Source: Oscillospiraceae bacterium
GTDB taxonomy: Bacteria; Bacillota; Clostridia; Oscillospirales; Ruminococcaceae
Assembly (NCBI GenBank): GCA_021769725.1
Contig: JAETSI010000007.1
Coordinates: forward strand, 57,659-121,658
Direction of reading: 5' to 3'
DNA: 64,000 nt
In this document: piece by piece, positions 35,875 through 43,988 of the stretch
Position numbering within the stretch: the stretch's first letter is position 1
Layout: each line of letters starts with the position of its first letter
The notes under the pieces: model-generated
The model's database searches: none
Told to the model about the DNA's origin: nothing
Seen by the model: the letters and a program-made list of their open reading frames with translations, nothing else
Position numbers and translations under genes: made by a program

Positions 35875-36957
35875 ATGGAAAACAAAAGGCACACCATTGA
35901 CGCCCTTATGGAACAGGGCAAAGCTAACGGAAAGCTGACAACCAAGGAAATCACAGATGCTCTCGAGGAAATGGATTTTGACGTTGACCAGATCAATACC
36001 TTCTATGATAACTGCGAGAACCTCAACATTGAGATCGTTGAGGATATGAACATCGACGCAGACCTGAAAATAGGTCTTGACTCCAACCTTACCGACGACC
36101 TTGAACTTGCCCTGTCCACCGAGGGCATCGCTATCGACGATCCTGTAAAGATCTATCTCAAAGAGATCGGACGTGTTCCGCTGCTCACAACGGAAGAGGA
36201 GATCGAGCTGGCACAGAGAATGGCAAAGGGCGACCCATATGCGAAAAAAAGACTTTCAGAAGCTAATCTCCGTCTTGTCGTAAGCATTGCCAAAAAGTAT
36301 GTTGGCAGAGGAATGCAGTTCCTCGACCTTATTCAGGAGGGAAATCTTGGTCTTATCAAGGCTGTTGAAAAGTTTGATTACACCAAAGGATTCAAGTTCT
36401 CGACATACGCTACATGGTGGATCCGCCAGGCTATTACAAGAGCTATTGCAGATCAGGCAAGGACGATCCGTATCCCCGTCCATATGGTTGAGACCATTAC
36501 AAAGGTAAAGAAGGTATCAAGCCAGCTTCTCCATGAAAACGGTCACGATCCAAGCCCTGAGGAAATAGCTGAAAAGATAAATATGCCTGTTGACAAGGTA
36601 CGTGAGATAATGCGTGTGGCTCAGGATCCCGTTTCCCTGGAAACTCCTATCGGTGAAGAAGAGGACAGTCACCTGGGCGATTTTATCCCCGACAACAACG
36701 CCCCCGCACCGGCTGAGGCAGCTTCTCATACACTCCTCAGAGAACAGCTCAATGAGGTTCTTTCAACACTTACCGACCGTGAAGCAAAGGTTCTCAAGCT
36801 GAGATTCGGTCTTGAAGACGGAAAATCCCGTACTCTTGAAGAAGTCGGTCAGCGCTTTGACGTTACCCGTGAACGTATCCGCCAGATAGAAGCAAAAGCG
36901 CTGAGAAAGCTTCGCCATCCGAGCAGGAGCAAAAAGGTCAAGGATTTTCTTGACTGA
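35875..36957 (+). CDS. rpoD: Primary sigma factor (sigma-A)
   Basis: The 360-residue housekeeping sigma factor has an N-terminal 1.1-like region (residues 1-60). Region 1.2 is [11 protein letters not shown] and region 2 is [31 protein letters not shown], shown here by its ends, with the -10 reading helix [14 protein letters not shown]. Region 3 is [11 protein letters not shown], and region 4 has the -35 helix ([20 protein letters not shown]). TAGGAGG precedes the ATG. The gene ends the dgt-dnaG-rpoD group and is followed by two hairpins. Confidence 0.97.
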   Translation: MENKRHTIDALMEQGKANGKLTTKEITDALEEMDFDVDQINTFYDNCENLNIEIVEDMNIDADLKIGLDSNLTDDLELALSTEGIAIDDPVKIYLKEIGRVPLLTTEEEIELAQRMAKGDPYAKKRLSEANLRLVVSIAKKYVGRGMQFLDLIQEGNLGLIKAVEKFDYTKGFKFSTYATWWIRQAITRAIADQARTIRIPVHMVETITKVKKVSSQLLHENGHDPSPEEIAEKINMPVDKVREIMRVAQDPVSLETPIGEEEDSHLGDFIPDNNAPAPAEAASHTLLREQLNEVLSTLTDREAKVLKLRFGLEDGKSRTLEEVGQRFDVTRERIRQIEAKALRKLRHPSRSKKVKDFLD

Positions 36958-37005
36958 TGCATACATACCCCGCCGCTGATGCAAGGCATTTTGTGCTGCG
37001 GGTAT

Positions 37006-37039
37006 AATTCCGTTCTGCCAATACAGAGCGGAATTTTTT
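37006..37039 (+). terminator. Terminator of the dnaG-rpoD operon
   Basis: AATTCCGTTCTG pairs with CAGAGCGGAATT, followed by TTTTTG. A second hairpin (ATACCCCGC.../GCGGGTAT, about 36963-37006) lies just before it. Confidence 0.88.
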
Positions 37040-37047
37040 GTTTACTA

Positions 37048-37076
37048 TTGACTTTGAAAGTATAAAGTTGTATAAT
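37048..37076 (+). promoter_or_regulatory. Consensus promoter of the EAL/beta-helix gene
   Basis: TTGACT (37048-37053) and TATAAT (37071-37076) are separated by 17 bases. The predicted start near 37083 gives a leader of about 90 bases. Confidence 0.82.
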
Positions 37077-37082
37077 AGTATA

Positions 37083-37175
37083 TGTATAAATTCGGAAAAT
37101 CCGGTCGCTGCATACCGTTCAATGCAGCTCCGCATGATCTCTCACGATCAATAATATGCGGCACTTGGAGCAGAT
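37083..37175 (+). promoter_or_regulatory. Structured leader of the EAL/beta-helix gene
   Basis: Two hairpins are visible by eye: GCTGCAT/ATGCAGC (about 37107-37129) and CCGCAT/ATGCGG (about 37131-37162) with an internal GATC/GATC pair. The last base pairs come close to the ribosome site CTTGGAG. It does not read like a known c-di-GMP riboswitch. A regulatory function is only a possibility. Confidence 0.35.
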
Positions 37176-39914
37176 ATGAGTATTTTTAATCTGGAAAAAA
37201 GTCCTCCCGAACTCAGCCGTGACTGGCTCATTTTTCAGCAGTTTGTCGGAAATATCGGGGCTTTTATGTATATCGCAAAAGAAAGAACAGCTTATCTCGA
37301 CGGAGAAGCCTGCCGTATGCTTTCATGTCCTGCAAAGAAAATGAATGAATTTGAATTCTTCAATCTTCTTGAAAAAATATCAAAAAACCCGGTAGAGGGA
37401 CAGAAACATATTTATAAATTCCATGACGGAAATGTTACACGCTACATAAAGATGAATATATATGAAAGCAGCGACGAATGGCTCGGATTTGTCCAGGATT
37501 TTTCACGGCGCATAAACGAGATCAGCAAGCCTGACCGCTTTACGGAATTTGATCCTGTTACAAGACTTCTGTCCTATCCATCGTTTTCAAATAAGATAAA
37601 GAAAATCATGCCGAAAGTAAAACGCTGCTGCCTTGCTACTCTCTATGTCAACGGACTGGATAAGCTTGGTTCTTACCTGACTGTCGACAATGCCAACAAC
37701 TGTCTGACATCCGTGGCAGAAACGATAAAAAGCTTTTCTACCGACGATATAATTATCGGATTCAAGTCAAATTATGAAATATGCGCATTTTTCAGCGATT
37801 ACGACAAAATGGCTATTTACAACATCCTGAATAACATGGATGAAGCCGTCCAGAACTGCGTTCTGACAGATGACTTCGGCGAAATAATCGACATCTCCGA
37901 CAAAAGCCGTCTCAGCCTTTCTATCGGCTGCTCCTCATATCCCGATGAAGCGTCAGATTTCAATATGCTCGTGAATTATTCGGAATTTGCTCTATACGAA
38001 GCAAGAAGCGACCGCCGCTGCGTTATAAACTGGTTCTCAGAGGAAAATTATATCAGGGAAAAGGATTCCTACAAAAACGCACTGCTTTTCTCAAGGATCA
38101 TCCGTGAAAATCTTCTCACCTACTATTTTCAGCCTATTGTTGAAACCAATACCGGAGAAATCGTGGCATATGAAGCTCTTATGAGAACGACCGGCGATAT
38201 AAAAATGACTCCGTCGCAGATACTGAAAATCGCCGACAGCCAGAAAAATCTCTACGAGATAGAAAAGCACACTTTCTTCAATACCCTCAAAATACTCAGC
38301 GACAACCAGCAGGTATTTGAAAACAAAAAGCTTTTTATCAACTGTCTGCCCAATGCTCTGCTTACGGACGACGATTATAATGAACTTTACCTTACATACG
38401 GTGAACTCATCGAAAAATGTATCATCGAAATAGTGGAAAACAGCGCCGCTTCCCGCAGTGAAATCGAAACACTCAAAAAAAGATGCGGCTTCACCCACGC
38501 TCAGCTTGCTATTGACGATTATGGCTCTGGATATGCAAACAGCTCTAATCTGCTGAAATATTCCCCCGATTATATCAAGATCGACCGCTCGCTTATAAGC
38601 GATATACAGAACGATCTGAAAAAACAGCAGCTCGTGACATCTGTCATTGAATTCTGCCACGACAATCAGCTCCAGTCCCTTGCAGAGGGCGTTGAAACGC
38701 TCCAGGAACTTAAAACTGTAATCCGTCTGGGCGTTGACCTGGTTCAGGGATATGTGACGTCAAAGCCAAAACCGCTCTTCCTGAACAGCATTTCATCGGA
38801 CATCAAGGACGAGATCATCAAAACAAATCTTGAAGTCCGTCCGCATGGGGTAAAGAAAATATACAATGCACGAAATGATTCCGAAGTGGATATTCTCCGT
38901 CTCGCACTTGAAAAATACACGGATATACACATTTATCAGAGCAAGCTTACAATCGTCGGAGATCCCGACAAGCCGGTAAATATGAATATCTCTATCATGG
39001 ATAATCACAGCTGCGACCTGACGCTGAAAAACGTTAATATAACCAGCGGCAACAGCAAACCCACTATCGCTGTGGGAGAGTACGCAAGACTCTGCCTTAA
39101 TATAAGCAAAAACAACAGACTGGGATATTCCGGCATCTATGTTCCTATGGGTTCTCAGTTTGAACTGACTGGAAAAGGATCGCTGACCATTGACGGCAAC
39201 GCTACCGACGGTATCGGAATCGGCAACGACCACGAACACGGATACGGCGATATCACCATTAATACCGCCGGAACACTTGAGATCGTCTCCAACGGCAACG
39301 ATTGTCTCTGCATAGGCGGCGGATATAACGAAAATGAATCGGAAATAAATCTGCTTTCCGGAAATATAAAGCTTCTAATGCATACACACAACGGTCTTGC
39401 TGTCGGAAGCTTCCACGGAGACGCCGATATAAATATATCCGACAAGTGCAGCCTTGATATCACCATGTCCGGAATCAAGGTCGCAGGAATCGGAAGTCTC
39501 AGCGGCATCGCCTCAATAACCTCCGCCGGAGATATACGCATAAGCTGCACCGGCGCTCAGACTGCCGGAATCGGCATACTCGACGAAGGTGAAGGAAGCA
39601 TCTATATCAGCAAGGGCAAAGTCAACATGAAAATGCGGTCGGCAAAGCACACCTGCATAGGTACCTGCGGCGGAAATGTCAATACGAAAATACAGGACTC
39701 CGAGGTAATAATAGATTCCGAGGGTGACGATGTTACCGGTATCGGCGACGCATCAGGATCAGGCAGCGTTTCTCTTATTGACTCTGCCGTCACTATGAGC
39801 ATACTCGCCTCCAATCCGAAAGATATCGGCACATCCGACGGCGATATAACTATACGGGGCGGCGCCGTGAACTCTCTTGTAAACAACAGAAGAATTCCGC
39901 ACAACAGCAATTGA
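37176..39914 (+). CDS. EAL-domain protein with degenerate GGDEF and a C-terminal beta-helix-like domain
   Basis: The 912-residue protein has no signal peptide or membrane helix. A PAS-like start (about 1-120) is followed by a degenerate GGDEF domain (the signature site reads NYEICAFF). The EAL domain is at about 300-550 (E333-A-L, FINCLPN, EIVENS, IDDYGSGYAN, YIKIDRS, AEGVET, VQGYVTSKP), with all main metal and catalytic positions kept. From about residue 575 to the end come repeated short strands rich in G, N and I (GIGIGND, CIGGGY, TAGIGI, TCIGTCGG, VTGIGD). This recalls the beta-helix carbohydrate-binding DUF4353 type. I know of no standard architecture like this. A c-di-GMP phosphodiesterase regulated by, or scaffolded on, the tail is the best guess. 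Confidence 0.8.
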   Translation: MSIFNLEKSPPELSRDWLIFQQFVGNIGAFMYIAKERTAYLDGEACRMLSCPAKKMNEFEFFNLLEKISKNPVEGQKHIYKFHDGNVTRYIKMNIYESSDEWLGFVQDFSRRINEISKPDRFTEFDPVTRLLSYPSFSNKIKKIMPKVKRCCLATLYVNGLDKLGSYLTVDNANNCLTSVAETIKSFSTDDIIIGFKSNYEICAFFSDYDKMAIYNILNNMDEAVQNCVLTDDFGEIIDISDKSRLSLSIGCSSYPDEASDFNMLVNYSEFALYEARSDRRCVINWFSEENYIREKDSYKNALLFSRIIRENLLTYYFQPIVETNTGEIVAYEALMRTTGDIKMTPSQILKIADSQKNLYEIEKHTFFNTLKILSDNQQVFENKKLFINCLPNALLTDDDYNELYLTYGELIEKCIIEIVENSAASRSEIETLKKRCGFTHAQLAIDDYGSGYANSSNLLKYSPDYIKIDRSLISDIQNDLKKQQLVTSVIEFCHDNQLQSLAEGVETLQELKTVIRLGVDLVQGYVTSKPKPLFLNSISSDIKDEIIKTNLEVRPHGVKKIYNARNDSEVDILRLALEKYTDIHIYQSKLTIVGDPDKPVNMNISIMDNHSCDLTLKNVNITSGNSKPTIAVGEYARLCLNISKNNRLGYSGIYVPMGSQFELTGKGSLTIDGNATDGIGIGNDHEHGYGDITINTAGTLEIVSNGNDCLCIGGGYNENESEINLLSGNIKLLMHTHNGLAVGSFHGDADINISDKCSLDITMSGIKVAGIGSLSGIASITSAGDIRISCTGAQTAGIGILDEGEGSIYISKGKVNMKMRSAKHTCIGTCGGNVNTKIQDSEVIIDSEGDDVTGIGDASGSGSVSLIDSAVTMSILASNPKDIGTSDGDITIRGGAVNSLVNNRRIPHNSN

Positions 39915-39939
39915 AAAACGAAAGGAACTGTTAATTAAA

Positions 39940-41034
39940 ATGAAACTTGGTATGGTTGGTCTGCCCAACGTGGGCAAAAGCACTCTCTTCAACGCACTTA
40001 CAAACGCCGGCGCAGAATCGGCAAACTACCCTTTCTGCACTATTGAAAAAAACGTGGGAATCGTTTCTGTTCCCGACGAACGTCTGGACAAGCTTGCCGA
40101 AATGTACGAGCCTGATAAATTTACTCCGGCAACCCTTGAATTCGTAGATATCGCCGGTCTGGTCAAAGGAGCCTCAAAGGGTGAAGGTCTCGGAAACAAA
40201 TTTCTTGCGGATATACGTGAGGTAGACGCTGTCGTTCACGTTGTAAGATGCTTTGAGGATGCCAATATAATTCACGTTGACGGCTCTATAAATCCTCTCC
40301 GTGATATCGAAACGATCAATCTGGAGCTTATTTTCTCGGATATCGAAATGATAGAACGCCGCATCGACCGTGCTAAAAAAGCCGTTAAGGGCGATAAGAA
40401 ATATCTTATTGAAATTGATTTTCTGGAACGTCTCAAAACTCATCTGGAAAACGGAAAATCCGCAAGAGCATTCGATTTTACAGAGGATGAAAGAGAACTT
40501 ATAAAATCTACTCCCCTCCTCTCCGCAAAACCTGTTATCTATGCTGCCAACCTCAGCGAGGACGATTTCATAAACAATATTGAAACCAATGAAAACTATC
40601 AGAAAGTAAAGGCTCTTGCCGAAGAAGAACACTCCGCCGTTCTGCCTATCTGTGCACAGATCGAGGCGGAGATATCCGATATGGAGAACGATGAAAAGGC
40701 TATGTTCCTGGGAGAACTCGGTCTGGAAGTATCGGGGCTGAACCGCATCATCAAGGAGGGCTATGCACTGCTCGGACTCATATCATATCTTACAGCGGGC
40801 AAGCAGGAGGTGCGTGCATGGACTATCACCAAGGGTACGAAAGCGCCTCAGGCAGCCGGAAAAATCCACACCGACTTTGAAAAAGGCTTTATCCGTGCCG
40901 AGGTCATCTCCTTTGACGATCTTGTAGAATGCGGATCAATGGCGGCTGCAAGGGAAAAAGGTCTTGTCCGTCTGGAGGGCAAGGAATACGTAATGCAGGA
41001 CGGCGATATCGTCCTTTTCCGGTTCAATGTCTGA
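39940..41034 (+). CDS. ychF: Ribosome-binding ATPase YchF
   Basis: The 364-residue Obg-family P-loop protein hydrolyses ATP rather than GTP in studied members and binds the ribosome. Motifs: G7LPNVGKST (G1), DIAGLVKGASKGEGLGN (G3), NLSED in place of NKxD (which explains ATP preference), and the C-terminal TGS domain (TAGKQEVRAWTITKG, HTDFEKGFIRAEV). AAAGGAAC lies before the ATG. It overlaps the next gene by eight bases. Confidence 0.95.
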   Translation: MKLGMVGLPNVGKSTLFNALTNAGAESANYPFCTIEKNVGIVSVPDERLDKLAEMYEPDKFTPATLEFVDIAGLVKGASKGEGLGNKFLADIREVDAVVHVVRCFEDANIIHVDGSINPLRDIETINLELIFSDIEMIERRIDRAKKAVKGDKKYLIEIDFLERLKTHLENGKSARAFDFTEDERELIKSTPLLSAKPVIYAANLSEDDFINNIETNENYQKVKALAEEEHSAVLPICAQIEAEISDMENDEKAMFLGELGLEVSGLNRIIKEGYALLGLISYLTAGKQEVRAWTITKGTKAPQAAGKIHTDFEKGFIRAEVISFDDLVECGSMAAAREKGLVRLEGKEYVMQDGDIVLFRFNV

Positions 41035-41812
41035 TTTCGATTTCAGGAAGTATATCTGGAAGCCTTTTAACAAAAGCATTTTTCAGTATGACATGATACG
41101 GCCCGGAGACAAGATAGCCGTATGCATTTCCGGAGGCAAGGATTCGATGCTGCTGGCTAAGTGTATGAAACAGCTCCAGAGCTACGGAAAACCCGATTTT
41201 CAGGTCGTATTTCTTGCTATGGATCCCGGCTACACCGATGATGTCAGAAACAGGATGATCCGAAATGGGACTGCAATGGAAATCCCAATTGAAATGTACG
41301 AAACCAAAATATTTGATTCTGCCGGAAATAATATTAAAAATCCCTGTTTTCTGTGCTCCCGGCTGCGTCGTGGCTGGCTCTATAAAAAGGCGTCCGAACT
41401 GGGATGCAATAAAATCGCACTTGGTCATCACTTTGACGACGTGGTGGAAACTATCCTCATGGGAATGCTCTACGGTTCGCAGATGCAGACAATGCTGCCA
41501 AAACTCCACAGCGAAAACTATCCGGGCATGGAGCTTATACGTCCGCTGTATCTTGTGCGTGAAGAAAAGATCATTCAATGGCAGCAGGAAACAGGTCTGG
41601 ACTTTGAACGCTGTGCCTGCCGGCTTACAGAAAAAAACGATCGTGGCTCAAAGCGGCTGGAAATTAAAATGCTGCTGCGTCAGCTGCGTGAGATCAATCC
41701 GGCTGTCGATATGAATATTTTCCGCAGCGCTGAAAATGTCAACCTGCGTAAACTTATATCCTATCATATCGGCAGCGAATATCACAGCTTTCTTGACGAT
41801 TATAACAACTAA
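41027..41812 (+). CDS. ttcA: TtcA-family tRNA 2-thiocytidine synthase-like protein
   Basis: The 261-residue adenine-nucleotide hydrolase-fold protein has the PP-loop S35-GGKDS40, a CxxC pair (PCFLCSRLRRGWL), GHHFDDVVETILMGMLYG and a late cysteine pair (RCACRL). TtcA proteins thiolate C32 of tRNA using an Fe-S cluster. Firmicute homologues of this length are annotated TtcA/TilS-related, so the exact tRNA target is uncertain. It overlaps ychF by eight bases. Its last codons and TAA stop lie at the edge of a family A repeat. Confidence 0.83.
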   Translation: MSDFDFRKYIWKPFNKSIFQYDMIRPGDKIAVCISGGKDSMLLAKCMKQLQSYGKPDFQVVFLAMDPGYTDDVRNRMIRNGTAMEIPIEMYETKIFDSAGNNIKNPCFLCSRLRRGWLYKKASELGCNKIALGHHFDDVVETILMGMLYGSQMQTMLPKLHSENYPGMELIRPLYLVREEKIIQWQQETGLDFERCACRLTEKNDRGSKRLEIKMLLRQLREINPAVDMNIFRSAENVNLRKLISYHIGSEYHSFLDDYNN

Positions 41813-41880
41813 GCGGGGGACTCTGTCCCCCCATACCCCCTGCCAAAGGGGGAATCCCCCCTTTGGAAACCCATTATTAG
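41805..41880 (+). repeat. Family A element fragment (A4)
   Basis: CAACTAAGCGGGGGACTCTG is followed by the TCCCCCC complement, CCCCCTGCCAAAGGGGGAA, the inverted CCCTTTGG and AAACCCATTATTA. The right half is missing and is replaced by a terminator hairpin. The left edge overlaps the stop codon of ttcA. Confidence 0.75.
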
Positions 41881-41902
41881 CCGCATCTTATGCGGCATTT
41901 TT
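41880..41902 (+). terminator. Terminator after ttcA
   Basis: A seven-bp perfect stem, GCCGCAT/ATGCGGC, is followed by ATTTTT. Confidence 0.82.
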
Positions 41903-41908
41903 GGAAAA

Positions 41909-41949
41909 TATACTCCCCTTTATTGCGTTTTGCAATAAAGGGGAGTATA
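41909..41949. repeat. 41-bp perfect palindrome resembling fused family C ends (C4)
   Basis: TATACTCCCCTTTATTGC, five bases, then its exact complement ending AGTATA. The outer bases and the TTGC position match the terminal arms of family C, but the interior is missing. It lies upstream of the phosphoesterase promoter. Confidence 0.7.
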
Positions 41950-41962
41950 AGTGCAAATTCCC

Positions 41963-41991
41963 TTGAAAAAATGATATTACAGAGGTATAAT
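41963..41991 (+). promoter_or_regulatory. Predicted promoter at the start of the phosphoesterase gene
   Basis: TTGAAA (41963-41968) and TATAAT (41986-41991) are separated by 17 bases. The -10 box ends six bases before ATG 41998, so the transcript would begin at or just after the start codon. Confidence 0.55.
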
Positions 41992-41997
41992 TTATTT

Positions 41998-42837
41998 ATG
42001 GAAAATACCAGACCAGACAAGAAAAAGAAATTAAAAAAACGGCTCATTATCTGCGGAATTCTCCTTATTATAATTATCCTGCTTTTTATGTGGGGATTCC
42101 GGCTCAAAACCGAAACATACAAGATAAAATCCGACAAAATAGACAAGGGGCTGAAAATCGTTTTTATCTCTGATCTCCACAATTGTTTCTTCGGCGGAAC
42201 AGATCAGTCCGGATTGAAAAAAGAAATAGAAAAAGTAGCCCCCGACATTGTGATATTCGGCGGCGATGTCCTTGATATGGTCGGCGGACAGAAATATGCT
42301 CTTACTCTTATGAAATGGTCAGCTGAAAGATATCCATGTTTCTATACCCCCGGAAATCACGAATATATGCGTGATGATACGGACGAGTTCATAGACAAAG
42401 TAAAAGAAGCCGGCGTAACGGTCTGCCATGAAAATTATTCCGATCTTGAAATCAGAGGTCAGGCTGTCAGAATATACGGCGTGGCTGAACATCACGATTT
42501 AAGCTGGGATACGTTCAGCGTTCCGCCCGACGACAGCGTCTACACTATCCTTATTGCCCATCATCCGGATCAAATAGAATACTATCTCGGTCATAAAATC
42601 GGATTTGACCTTATTCTGTCCGGTCACGCCCATGCAGGTCAATGGAGAATACCTGGAATACTCGATCAGGGTCTTTATGCTCCGGGTCAGGGACTTTTTC
42701 CGGAATATACCAACGGAATGTACACATACGGCAATACCGTCCACGTTATAAGCCGTGGTCTTGCGAAACCGCTGAGAATGATCTTCATTCCGAGAATTTT
42801 TAACCGCCCTGAATTATCGGTTATCGAGGTTACATAA
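41998..42837 (+). CDS. Membrane-anchored metallophosphoesterase (YaeI/YkuE-like)
   Basis: The 279-residue calcineurin-type phosphoesterase has one N-terminal membrane helix (about residues 14-32) after a Lys-rich start. The metal motifs are ISDLHN, GGDVLDM, PGNHEY, AHHPD and SGHAHAGQ. Relatives include the UDP-diacylglucosamine-like and YkuE phospholipid phosphodiesterases, so a lipid or phosphodiester substrate at the membrane is plausible. ATG 41998 fits the family; AGAGGT lies 11 bases upstream but overlaps the predicted -10. The gene stands alone. Confidence 0.87.
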   Translation: MENTRPDKKKKLKKRLIICGILLIIIILLFMWGFRLKTETYKIKSDKIDKGLKIVFISDLHNCFFGGTDQSGLKKEIEKVAPDIVIFGGDVLDMVGGQKYALTLMKWSAERYPCFYTPGNHEYMRDDTDEFIDKVKEAGVTVCHENYSDLEIRGQAVRIYGVAEHHDLSWDTFSVPPDDSVYTILIAHHPDQIEYYLGHKIGFDLILSGHAHAGQWRIPGILDQGLYAPGQGLFPEYTNGMYTYGNTVHVISRGLAKPLRMIFIPRIFNRPELSVIEVT

Positions 42838-42865
42838 ATGTAATATTTTTCTTGAAAAAAACTAC

Positions 42866-42894
42866 TTGTATTTTTTCAAAAATAATGATATAAT
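42866..42894 (+). promoter_or_regulatory. Predicted promoter upstream of the nested repeats and rlmB
   Basis: TTGTAT (42866-42871) and TATAAT (42889-42894) are separated by 17 bases. If used, the message carries about 315 leader bases containing repeats A5 and B before rlmB. Confidence 0.6.
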
Positions 42895-42917
42895 AAAACT
42901 AAAGAGATTCTGTTTTT

Positions 42918-43196
42918 ATACTCCTGCCAAGAGGAAATCTTCTCTATGGATATTCACCCTGATTGTTTTCATTCTCCCTTTATGGGGGAATGAAAACAAT
43001 TAATACTGGGTTTCCAAAGGGTGACTCCCCACAGTGTGGGGAGATGTCACGCAGTGACAGAGGGGTGCGGGTCTCCGGTGGAGACCTCTCGCAAAGCGAG
43101 AAGCACCGACCGAACCGACAGGTGAGACCACGGGCACCGGTAAGGCGGATTCCCCCTTTGGCAGGGGTGTGGGGACAGAGTCCCCACTTAAACGGA
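42918..43196 (-). repeat. Family A element, copy A5, split by a nested family B cassette
   Basis: The left part (AGGAAATCTTCTCTATGGAT, then a hairpin around TTGTTTTCATTC/GAATGAAAACAA and GGGTTTCCAAAGGG) and the right part (ATTCCCCCTTTGGCAGGGG, then GGGGACAGAGTCCCCACTTA) match copies A2, A6 and A7. They are separated by about 130 bases of family B. The gap between genes here is 378 bases and holds no coding sequence. Confidence 0.8.
43019..43150 (+). repeat. Family B hairpin cassette nested in A5
   Basis: Four consecutive hairpins occur: CTCCCCACAGTGTGGGGAG, TGTCACGCAGTGACA, GGTCTCCGGTGGAGACC and TCTCGCAAAGCGAGA. GCACCGACCGAACCGACAGG follows. The last two hairpins and the CGACCGAACCGACAGGTGAG block recur at about 12155-12215 with matching changes on both sides of the stems. 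Confidence 0.75.
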
Positions 43197-43216
43197 ACAA
43201 AAAAAGGATACAAAAA

Positions 43217-43978
43217 ATGGAAAAGAATAATATTTTTACAGAGGATTCCGCAGACGTTATCTGCGGCAGGAATCCTGTTATTGAGGCGCTGAAATCCGGA
43301 ACGCCGCAGCTTGACGCTGTTTACATAAACGGATCGGGCGGAAGTCTTAACCTTATACGCAGCCTTGCAAAGGAAAAAAACGTGGTGGTTAAAGACGCCC
43401 AGGAACAAAAACTTAACCAGCTCTCAGGCGGTGCTTCCCATCAGGGAGTCGTGGCATTCGGAGCTTGCGGCGAATATGTTTCAGTTGAGGATATTCTTGA
43501 AGTCTCACGCAAAAAGAACACGAAGCCTTTTATTATAATCTGCGACGAGATCGAAGATCCGCATAATCTTGGCGCTATAATCCGGACTGCCGAAACGTCC
43601 GGAGCAGACGGCGTTATCATTCCGAAACGGCGCAGCGCATCCCTGAACGCTACGGTATTCAAGACTTCTGCCGGCGCTGCCAGCTACGTTCCGGTGGCAA
43701 GAGTTGCCAACCTTGCATCATGCATTGATATGCTGAAAGAAAACGGCGTATGGATCTACGGCACGGACGCTTCCGGCAGCGACTACGACAAGACAGATCT
43801 CACCGGAAGCTGCGCTCTGGTCATCGGTTCGGAGGGATTCGGCATCAGCCGGCTTATCCGAAAAAAATGTGACTTTATGATAAAACTTCCGATGCTTGGA
43901 AAAATCAACTCGCTCAACGCTTCTGTTGCTGCCGGTATCTTCATGTACGAGATACTCAGACAGCGGAATAACTTATAA
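43217..43978 (+). CDS. rlmB: RlmB-type TrmH-family RNA 2'-O-methyltransferase
   Basis: The 253-residue SPOUT methyltransferase has an N-terminal substrate-binding domain (VICGRNPVIEALKSG). The knot motifs are CDEIEDPHNLGAIIRTAE (motif 1), ALVIGSEGFGISRL (motif 2) and IKLPMLGKINSLNASVAAGI (motif 3). RlmB methylates G2251-type positions of 23S rRNA; TrmH paralogues are similar, so the exact target is inferred. ATG 43217 with AAAGGATA upstream is chosen; the longer frame begins inside the repeat. The next gene starts 10 bases later. Confidence 0.9.
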   Translation: MEKNNIFTEDSADVICGRNPVIEALKSGTPQLDAVYINGSGGSLNLIRSLAKEKNVVVKDAQEQKLNQLSGGASHQGVVAFGACGEYVSVEDILEVSRKKNTKPFIIICDEIEDPHNLGAIIRTAETSGADGVIIPKRRSASLNATVFKTSAGAASYVPVARVANLASCIDMLKENGVWIYGTDASGSDYDKTDLTGSCALVIGSEGFGISRLIRKKCDFMIKLPMLGKINSLNASVAAGIFMYEILRQRNNL

Positions 43979-43988
43979 GGAGAAAATC

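Noticed and set aside
37083..37175. c-di-GMP riboswitch before the EAL gene
   Set aside because: The leader has two simple hairpins and none of the conserved GEMM-I/II sequence blocks I know; kept only as a structured leader.
42963..43408. Open frames on both strands across 42963-43408
   Set aside because: They run through the nested A5/B repeat; the promoter, the ribosome site and family alignment place the real start at 43217.
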